From Clostridiales bacterium (lineage in GTDB: Bacteria; Bacillota; Clostridia; Oscillospirales; Acutalibacteraceae), in NCBI GenBank assembly GCA_012511485.1, contig JAAZFZ010000102.1:1-5976 (forward strand): a stretch of DNA of 5,976 nucleotides, written 5' to 3'. Made by a program: the position numbers and the translations under genes. Below are positions 1-4,975 of this stretch, one piece after another; the first letter of the stretch is position 1, and each line of letters opens with the position of its first letter. Under the pieces are notes generated by a model. That model worked only from the letters and a program-made list of their open reading frames with translations. It was not told the origin of the DNA and did no database searches.

Positions 1-746
1 AGCCTTGAATACACCTCTGCATTCTTGCTGCCGACAACAGTGACCGCAGCACTCTTGCCGTTATTGGACAAGGATATACCGGAAATATATTCGTTTGAAC
101 AGTTCCAAACAAAAACCTCTTGCTGATGCCTGTCAAAAACCGTAAGTGTGCTTGCGACCGAATCGGATTTTGTTGCAACGGCACAGTTGCCCTTTTTGCC
201 GAGCGCAGCGTTAAGTATATCGTTTTCCATTGTTTTTTCAAAAAGGATTTTTGACGCCGTCTGCACCCTGAACCTGCCTGAACCCCTGTCAAAAACGATA
301 GTACGCCCGTTTTTAACCTTGAGCGATGGGTCCGCATATGTATGCTGGGCGGTAAAAACCTTTTTTGCTGTTGAGTTGAATACTATGCTCGAATCGTTTG
401 ACAAAATAATCAGCTTTGAGCCGGAAATGCTGACATTTTTTACGGAATTCGATTCCATTTTGTAGGGGAAGCCATCACCGGGCGAAAACTGCTCCATAAA
501 GCTGCCAAATCCGCTCGTAACATTAATGAAGGTCACGCTGCCGAAGGCTTTCATAACAAGGAAGGCAATGAGCAAAATCCCGAAAACAAGAAAACCGAGC
601 TTTAACAATGCGGATATAAAGGGGCTTTTGCTTTTCTTTTTTGACTGTTTCTTTTTCTTACGGGCAGCACCTGCCTTTTGAGGCGTTTTTGAGTGTTTGA
701 ATTCAGCAGGGATTATTATTTCCTGCGTGATTTCTTTATTCTTCAT
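1..746 (-). CDS. Membrane-anchored DUF5711-like protein, N-terminal 248 residues (3' end outside window)
   Basis: I recognise this only by its architecture, which resembles the DUF5711 family of Clostridia; the function is unknown. Residues 1-43 are a hydrophilic cytoplasmic tail with a very basic stretch at about 29-40 (RKKKKQSKKKSK). One transmembrane helix follows at about 47-66 (LLKLGFLVFGILLIAFLVMK), so the rest should lie outside the cytoplasm by the positive-inside rule. From about residue 100 the chain is made of short beta-rich units such as VKNVSISGSKLIILSNDSSIV, with VFDR occurring twice (151-154 and 203-206) and a GISLSNNGKSAAVT segment at 223-236. This pattern suggests beta-propeller blades, like WD40/PQQ-type sensor or scaffold domains. 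No lipobox or enzyme motif is seen. The frame is open to the window edge; I estimate that a third or more of the protein is missing. It lies 66 bases after truA, with its own candidate promoter. Confidence 0.75.
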   Translation of the reverse strand, partial: MKNKEITQEIIIPAEFKHSKTPQKAGAARKKKKQSKKKSKSPFISALLKLGFLVFGILLIAFLVMKAFGSVTFINVTSGFGSFMEQFSPGDGFPYKMESNSVKNVSISGSKLIILSNDSSIVFNSTAKKVFTAQHTYADPSLKVKNGRTIVFDRGSGRFRVQTASKILFEKTMENDILNAALGKKGNCAVATKSDSVASTLTVFDRHQQEVFVWNCSNEYISGISLSNNGKSAAVTVVGSKNAEVYSR

Positions 747-749
747 ATT

Positions 750-758
750 CCTCACCCC
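750..758 (-). promoter_or_regulatory. Ribosome binding site of the DUF5711-like gene
   Basis: GGGGTGAGG on the minus strand ends 3 bases before the ATG at 746. The GGGGTG part has the more normal spacing. It is a purine-rich, moderately good site and supports this start. Confidence 0.55.
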
Positions 759-799
759 AAATTTCTGATTTCTCTTTTGCGCCTGCCGATAAGTGTATC

Positions 800-808
800 A
801 TTATATCA
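800..808 (-). promoter_or_regulatory. Candidate extended -10 promoter for the DUF5711-like gene
   Basis: The minus strand reads TGATATAAT, a perfect TG-N-TATAAT extended -10, just downstream of the truA stop. Transcription would begin near 792-794, which leaves a leader of about 46 bases before the ATG at 746. The best -35 at an 18-base spacing is TTAATT (824-829, inside truA), a poor match to TTGACA, but extended -10 promoters can work with weak -35 elements. This is a sequence-only prediction in AT-rich DNA; the gene may also be reached by read-through from truA. Confidence 0.5.
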
Positions 809-812
809 CCGT

Positions 813-1553
813 TTACAGATAATAATTAACCTTGTTCAAATAAAGGCCGTGAGCCGGTGCTGTAATGCCCGCCCTGTTCCTGTCACAGGATTTTACAATA
901 TCGGGTATTTCCGTCGCCTCGATTTTCCCCTGAGCAACGCTTATTAAAGTGCCTGCCATAATACGCACCATATTATATAAAAATCCGTTTGCCTCAACCC
1001 TGAAAATTACCTCATCATTGATTCTGAAAACCTCAGAGCCTATAACGGTTCTGACGGTATCCTCAACAGCAGAGCCTGCGGATGAAAATCCGCAAAAATC
1101 ATGCGTACCCAAAAAGCCTTTTGCCGCAACATCCAGCTGCTTTTCATTGAGTGGATAAGGGTAGTGAAGACACCTGTTTTCGCAAAATGGGTTTCTGATT
1201 TTGGTGTTTAAAATTTTATAAATATATTCCTTCGAAATGCAGGAGTACCTTGCATGAAATGAGGCAGGAACCTCTCTGCAGCCTGTTACAGCTATATTGA
1301 GGGGCAGGTTTGCATTCAGGGCGGCGACAAAGCTTTCGCTGGGAATTGAGCTTTCGGTTTTAATGTTGCAGCAAAACATATTTGCATGAACTCCCGAATC
1401 CGTCCTTGAACAGCCCGTCACATTCTCACGCGAACCGATAACCCTTTCAACCGCATCCTGAAAGGTTTGCTGGACGGTCACAGCGTTTTTCTGCACCTGC
1501 CACCCGTGGTAGGCAGTGCCGTCAAAGCAAAGCGTTAAAAGCAGATTTCTCAT
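813..1553 (-). CDS. truA: tRNA pseudouridine(38-40) synthase TruA
   Basis: TruA isomerises uridines 38, 39 and 40 in the anticodon arm of many tRNAs to pseudouridine. The 246-residue protein is full length for the family. The catalytic Asp is D52 in GCSRTDSGVHA (47-57). Other family motifs are the N-terminal FDGTAYHGWQVQ (10-21), FHARYSCISKEYIY (99-112), RNPF (120-123), GTHDFCGFSS (149-158), GFLYNMVRIMAGTL (190-203) and the C-terminal AGITAPAHGLYL (228-239). Nothing needed for catalysis is missing. It contains ten cysteines, which is rather many but compatible with an anaerobe. The ATG at 1553 overlaps the ecfT stop by one base, so truA belongs to the same transcript and is probably translationally coupled. 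The ecfA1-ecfA2-ecfT-truA order is a known arrangement in Firmicutes, where rplM and rpsI often follow; here they do not. Confidence 0.97.
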   Translation of the reverse strand: MRNLLLTLCFDGTAYHGWQVQKNAVTVQQTFQDAVERVIGSRENVTGCSRTDSGVHANMFCCNIKTESSIPSESFVAALNANLPLNIAVTGCREVPASFHARYSCISKEYIYKILNTKIRNPFCENRCLHYPYPLNEKQLDVAAKGFLGTHDFCGFSSAGSAVEDTVRTVIGSEVFRINDEVIFRVEANGFLYNMVRIMAGTLISVAQGKIEATEIPDIVKSCDRNRAGITAPAHGLYLNKVNYYL

Positions 1554-2368
1554 CAAATCACCGCTCTGATATTAAAATTCAAGATAAATATTCCCGCTGT
1601 CAGCAAAGCTATCACAGCAAAAGCCACGCCGTCCCTGTAGGTAAAGTGCATTTTTTTCATGCTTGTCCTTCCCTTTCCGCCGTTATAGCAACGGCACTCC
1701 ATGGCATATGCAAGCTCATATGCCCTACGGAAAGCCGAAACGAAAAGCGGAATAAATATCGGAATTAGCGCCCTTGCCCTTTTGACAAGACCTCCGCTTT
1801 CAAGGTCAGCTCCTCTTGCCTTTTGAGCGCTCATAATCCTGTCTATCTCCTCAATAAGAGTCGGGATAAATCTGAGAGCGAGAGTCATCATCATTGCAAA
1901 TGTATGAACATCCACATGAAGCCGCTTTAAAGGAGAAAGCAGGCTTTCAATTGCGTTTGTCAGGGAGGTCGGTGTAGTTGTATATGTCAAAAGCGAGGTG
2001 CCCGCAACAAGGCAAATAATTCTGACTGCCATAAATATTGCGGAGTACACGCCCTTGAGCGTTATTTCAAAAACCCAAAATTCATACAGGGTTTTTCCGC
2101 CTTTTGTATAAAAAAGATTCAGAAATGCCGTAAAAACAACTATAATAATTATCGGCTTCAGGCTTTTGAGAATTAGCTTAAAAGGAATTTTTGATATTGA
2201 CAAAATGAAAACCGTGAAAGCGGCAACCAGCCCCAGCGAGAAAAAGTTTTTGCACAAAAAAATCAGAATAATGAAGAAAAGCGAAATCAAAATCTTCATT
2301 CTGGCGTCCATTTTGTGTATAAAGGATTTGCCGAAAAAGTATTGCCCTATAGTTATATCCCTTATCAT
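1553..2368 (-). CDS. ecfT: ECF transporter transmembrane scaffold EcfT
   Basis: EcfT is the membrane subunit that links the S component to the two ATPases. The 271-residue protein has hydrophobic segments at about residues 24-43, 45-60, 72-88, 105-128 and 246-265, plus a further apolar stretch near 200-214. Between them lies the long cytoplasmic region with the two coupling helices. The first carries AQKARGADLE (181-190) with the classic Ala-Arg-Gly motif. The second carries AMECRCYNGGKGRTSMK (222-238), in which the second ARG-like motif reads CRC. N-terminal DARMK (21-25) and LTLALRFIPTLIEEIDRIM (162-179) are also family features. The full set of domains is present and length is normal. No S component gene (such as ribU, thiT, panT, folT, bioY) is in the window, which fits a group II module that serves unlinked S proteins. 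It overlaps ecfA2 by ATGA and truA by TGATG. Confidence 0.95.
   Translation of the reverse strand: MIRDITIGQYFFGKSFIHKMDARMKILISLFFIILIFLCKNFFSLGLVAAFTVFILSISKIPFKLILKSLKPIIIIVVFTAFLNLFYTKGGKTLYEFWVFEITLKGVYSAIFMAVRIICLVAGTSLLTYTTTPTSLTNAIESLLSPLKRLHVDVHTFAMMMTLALRFIPTLIEEIDRIMSAQKARGADLESGGLVKRARALIPIFIPLFVSAFRRAYELAYAMECRCYNGGKGRTSMKKMHFTYRDGVAFAVIALLTAGIFILNFNIRAVI
1558..1562 (-). promoter_or_regulatory. Weak ribosome binding site and TGATG junction at the truA start
   Basis: GGTGA on the minus strand lies 4 bases before the ATG at 1553. The site is poor, and the ecfT stop shares one base with that ATG (TGATG, 1551-1555), so truA translation probably depends on ribosomes finishing ecfT. 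An in-frame TTG at 1556 would add one residue and is less likely. Confidence 0.5.
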
Positions 2369-3240
2369 TTCTGCACCCCCCTGCTTTTAAGAAGGCGTGC
2401 TATTTCGTTTCTGCCCTGTTCAACTGTAAAAACGCCGTCATTGACATCTATGCCGTGGCTGCGAAGCCCCATGAAAATGCGTGTAATCTGCGGAACATTG
2501 AGCCCCATTTCATAAAGCAGCGTTCCTTGAGAATACACCTGCTCAACACTGCCGCACATGGCAATCTGGGAATCATTCATCACAAGCACCTTTGTGGCAA
2601 GCCTTGCGACATCCTCCATGCTGTGCGAAACAAGAATAACGGTATTACCTGTCTGCCGGCGGTAATTGCCGATTAAATCGAGAACCATATCCCTGCCCCT
2701 GGGGTCAAGCCCGGAAGTCGGCTCGTCAAGAACGAGGACCTTAGGCTCCATTGCCATAACTCCCGCAATAGCAACACGCCTTTTTTCACCTCCCGAGAGG
2801 TCAAATGGTGACCTTTCGAGCATATCATCATCAACACCCACAAATGCGGCGGCTCTGCGGACTCTTATGCCCGTCTCATTTTCGTCAAGCCCCATGTTTT
2901 TTGGGCCGAAGGCTATATCTTTATACACAGATTCTTCAAAGAGCTGATATTCAGGGTATTGAAAGCACAACCCAACCTTAAACCGTGATTCCCTTGTTGC
3001 CTGCTTGCTCTCCCAAATATCCTTACCGTCAACAAAAACCCTGCCTGTCGAGGGCTTGAGCAAGCCGTTAAAGTGCTGGATAAGCGTACTTTTTCCTGAG
3101 CCTGTATGCCCGATTATGGCAAGAATCTCACCCTGCATAATTTCGATATTTATATTGTGAATGGCGGCAACCTCACTGGAAAGCCCTTCACTGTAAAGAT
3201 GTGTCAGATTTTCAGTTCTGATTATAGGCTCTGAGCTCAT
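2365..3240 (-). CDS. ecfA2: ECF transporter energy-coupling ATPase EcfA2 (CbiO-type)
   Basis: EcfA2 is the second ATPase of the ECF module and is expected to pair with EcfA1 in a heterodimer that binds the two coupling helices of EcfT. It has 291 residues, normal for the subunit. Visible motifs are Walker A GHTGSGKST (44-52), Q-loop FQYPEYQLFEE (93-103, Q94), signature LSGGEKRR (148-155), Walker B VLVLDE (168-173, catalytic E173), D-loop LDPRGR (178-183) and switch His H206. The LSGGE signature and FQYPEYQLF are hallmarks of A2 as against A1. A C-terminal region with GLNVPQITRIFMGL mirrors the one in EcfA1. Both ATPases look complete, so the pair should hydrolyse ATP at both sites. The ATG at 3240 has an excellent ribosome binding site and overlaps the ecfA1 stop by 4 bases (ATGA); the stop in turn overlaps ecfT in the same way. 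Confidence 0.96.
   Translation of the reverse strand: MSSEPIIRTENLTHLYSEGLSSEVAAIHNINIEIMQGEILAIIGHTGSGKSTLIQHFNGLLKPSTGRVFVDGKDIWESKQATRESRFKVGLCFQYPEYQLFEESVYKDIAFGPKNMGLDENETGIRVRRAAAFVGVDDDMLERSPFDLSGGEKRRVAIAGVMAMEPKVLVLDEPTSGLDPRGRDMVLDLIGNYRRQTGNTVILVSHSMEDVARLATKVLVMNDSQIAMCGSVEQVYSQGTLLYEMGLNVPQITRIFMGLRSHGIDVNDGVFTVEQGRNEIARLLKSRGVQK
2376..2381 (-). promoter_or_regulatory. Ribosome binding site of ecfT (GGGGGG tract)
   Basis: A run of six G on the minus strand, coding for the Arg-Gly-Val near the EcfA2 C-terminus, lies 7 bases before the ATG at 2368. It is a workable but unusual Shine-Dalgarno sequence; translation of ecfT probably relies also on the ATGA overlap. Confidence 0.5.
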
Positions 3241-4091
3241 CGGCTCACCTCCAATATGGCGAGCAGATCACTAATGCACTCGTCAACTGTCAGGGCTACC
3301 CTACCAAGGTTAAGTCCGTCCTCAATAAGCATTTGAGAAAGCTCCGCCGCCTGCGGAACATCCAGACCCGCGGCTCTAATCTTTTCGCTTTGTGCAAAAA
3401 CCTCGTGCGGTGTGCCGTCAAGCATGATTTCACCGTCGTTCATAGCCAATACCCTGTCTGCCTCGACAGCCTCATCCATAAAATGAGTAATATAAAGGAC
3501 GGTTATGCCCTTCTCCCTGTTAAGGGTTCGGATGGTATTCATAACCTCCCTGCGCCCTCTAGGGTCAAGCATGGCGGTTGATTCATCGAGCACTATACAT
3601 TCCGTCTGCATAGCTAATATGCCTGCAATCGCAACACGCTGCTTCTGCCCGCCGGAAAGCTTGTAGGGCTCTTTCTCCCTGTATTCATACATACCGACTG
3701 TTTTAAGTGCTTCATCGACACGGTGCCTGATTTCAGCCGGCTCAACGCCGAGGTTTTCCGGTCCGAAGGCGACATCGTCCTCAACAATTGTTGCGACTAT
3801 CTGATTGTCGGGGTTCTGAAAAACCATGCCCACAGTGCGGCGAATGTCAAAGGTCAGACTTTCGTCTTTTGTGTTCATGCCGTTAATGAGAACTTCTCCT
3901 TTTTCGGGTAAAAGTATGGCATTTGTAAGCTTCGCCACTGTAGATTTACCTGAGCCGTTATGACCCAAAATAGCAATGAATTCGCCCTTGCGCACAGAAA
4001 AGGTGATATCCTTGACTGCCTGCGAAGGGGTTTGCTCCTCATTGTCATAGCTAAAGCTGACATTTTTAAATTCGATAAGAGTTTCTTTCAT
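3237..4091 (-). CDS. ecfA1: ECF transporter energy-coupling ATPase EcfA1 (CbiO-type)
   Basis: EcfA1 is one of two different ABC ATPases that, with EcfA2 and the membrane protein EcfT, drive substrate uptake by interchangeable S components on the inner face of the membrane. The 284-residue protein has the whole nucleotide-binding set: Walker A GHNGSGKST (43-51), Q-loop FQNPDNQ (91-97, Q92), signature LSGGQ (145-149), Walker B CIVLDE with the catalytic Glu (E170), D-loop LDPRGR (175-180) and switch His H203. FQNPDNQIVAT and DESTAMLDP are typical of the A1 subunit, whereas EcfA2 has FQYPEYQLFEE and DEPTSGLDP. The last 45 residues form the C-terminal region with a GLDVPQAAEL segment, as in other ECF ATPases. 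I chose the ATG at 4091 because MKETLIEFKNVSFSY aligns with the usual N-terminus. The gene starts one base after the methyltransferase stop and its 3' end overlaps ecfA2 by ATGA, which implies coupled translation. Confidence 0.96.
   Translation of the reverse strand: MKETLIEFKNVSFSYDNEEQTPSQAVKDITFSVRKGEFIAILGHNGSGKSTVAKLTNAILLPEKGEVLINGMNTKDESLTFDIRRTVGMVFQNPDNQIVATIVEDDVAFGPENLGVEPAEIRHRVDEALKTVGMYEYREKEPYKLSGGQKQRVAIAGILAMQTECIVLDESTAMLDPRGRREVMNTIRTLNREKGITVLYITHFMDEAVEADRVLAMNDGEIMLDGTPHEVFAQSEKIRAAGLDVPQAAELSQMLIEDGLNLGRVALTVDECISDLLAILEVSR
3245..3252 (-). promoter_or_regulatory. Ribosome binding site of ecfA2 (inside ecfA1)
   Basis: GGAGGTGA on the minus strand is a near-perfect anti-16S match within the last ecfA1 codons, 7 bases from GGAGG to the ATG at 3240. 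It gives ecfA2 strong independent loading in addition to the ATGA overlap. Confidence 0.8.
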
Positions 4092-4092
4092 T

Positions 4093-4962
4093 TTACATTC
4101 CTTTTTCCCAAAGAGCACTGGCACCGCACGGAAGAACCATTCCCGAGACGGTTACGGGTATTCCTATTTCGTCACTTCTGACATCCCCTCCAAAGCGGGG
4201 CATGACAAGAGAACCGAGAATATACTGCATGACGGAGGGTGACAGACCGGTTGTATATGAATTGATAAGGAACATAAGTGCATCCTTACTGAGGACCTCA
4301 GTGCAAAGCTCAACAAGCCTGTAAATCTCGTTCTCCAGCTTCCAAACCTCGCCTCCGGGGCCTCTGCCGTATGAAGGCGGGTCCATAATTATTATGTCAT
4401 ACTTGTTCTCTCTGCGTATTTCGCGCTCAACGAACTTGACACAGTCGTCAACAATCCATCTCACAGGGCTTGATACAACTCCTGAAAGTGTGGCATTCTC
4501 CCTTGCCCAGGTGACTATGCCCCTTGCGGCATCGACATGAACTACCTGTGCGCCTGCCTTGAGGCAGGCAACCGTAGCTCCTCCAGTATATGCAAAGAGG
4601 TTGAGAACCTTAACGGGTCTGCCCGCCTTTTTTATAATTTCTCTCAGATAGTCCCAGTTCACTGCCTGCTCAGGAAAAAGCCCCGTGTGCTTGAAGCCGG
4701 TTGTTTTTATATTAAAGGTCAAATCCTTATAATCTATCTTCCACATATCGGGCATTGAACGCCGGACAACCCATTTGCCGCCTCCGGTTGAAGAGCGGTT
4801 GTATCTGGCATCAGCCTTCAACCAGAGCGGGTGAGTTTTTTCGCTCTTCCAAATCACCTGAGGGTCCGGACGAATAAGAATAACCTTTCCCCACCGCTCA
4901 AGGCGTTCACCGCCCGAGCAGTCAAGAAGCTCATAATCCTTCCAATCCCCGGCAACTCTCAT
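4093..4962 (-). CDS. Class I SAM-dependent methyltransferase, COG1092/RlmI-like but without PUA domain
   Basis: This is a predicted cytoplasmic methyltransferase of 289 residues with a Rossmann-type SAM-binding domain, most like the catalytic half of the 23S rRNA cytosine-C5 methyltransferases (RlmI/RlmK C-terminal type). Motif I is VLNLFAYTGG at about residues 119-128. The acidic residue that would bind the SAM ribose is D144 in VHVDAA. Motif IV is DPPSYGRG at about 194-201, and a later strand carries INSYTTG at about 233-239. The first 100 residues hold a conserved-looking beta region (WKDYELLD, ERWGKVILIRPDPQ) and not the PUA RNA-binding domain of E. coli RlmI, which is close to 400 residues long. 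The ATG at 4962 was chosen for its good ribosome binding site and because the family usually starts a few residues before WKDYELLD. The gene ends one base before ecfA1. The substrate is unknown; rRNA is the likeliest guess. Such proteins are often loosely annotated as RlmI or oxidoreductase, so I give no symbol. Confidence 0.85.
   Translation of the reverse strand: MRVAGDWKDYELLDCSGGERLERWGKVILIRPDPQVIWKSEKTHPLWLKADARYNRSSTGGGKWVVRRSMPDMWKIDYKDLTFNIKTTGFKHTGLFPEQAVNWDYLREIIKKAGRPVKVLNLFAYTGGATVACLKAGAQVVHVDAARGIVTWARENATLSGVVSSPVRWIVDDCVKFVEREIRRENKYDIIIMDPPSYGRGPGGEVWKLENEIYRLVELCTEVLSKDALMFLINSYTTGLSPSVMQYILGSLVMPRFGGDVRSDEIGIPVTVSGMVLPCGASALWEKGM
4098..4102 (-). promoter_or_regulatory. Ribosome binding site of ecfA1
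   Basis: AGGAA on the minus strand, inside the last codons of the methyltransferase gene, sits 6-7 bases before the ATG at 4091. It supports that ATG over the in-frame GTG at 4124, which would add 11 residues that do not look like the family N-terminus. Confidence 0.65.
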
Positions 4963-4969
4963 TCCCACA

Positions 4970-4975
4970 CTCCTA
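4970..4975 (-). promoter_or_regulatory. Ribosome binding site of the methyltransferase gene
   Basis: TAGGAG on the minus strand lies directly after the glmM stop codon and 7 bases before the ATG at 4962. It decides the start of the methyltransferase: the reading frame stays open up to 5013, but no comparable site precedes the upstream start and that extension would overlap glmM. Confidence 0.8.

Noticed and set aside
148..465. Plus-strand open frame of 105 codons
   Set aside because: It lies opposite the DUF5711-like gene, whose frame continues without a break through this stretch with a clear TM helix and beta-rich pattern. The plus-strand product has no recognisable motif and no good ribosome binding site.
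747..812. Intrinsic terminator or riboswitch in the truA/DUF5711-like gap
   Set aside because: Only short imperfect inverted stretches are present (for example GTG...CAC around 793-809), with no GC-rich stem or T-run, and 66 bases is too short for a known vitamin riboswitch.
4092..4124. GTG start at 4124 that would extend EcfA1 by 11 residues
   Set aside because: The added residues do not look like an EcfA1 N-terminus; MKETLIEFKNVSFSY from the ATG at 4091 does and has AGGAA at the right distance.
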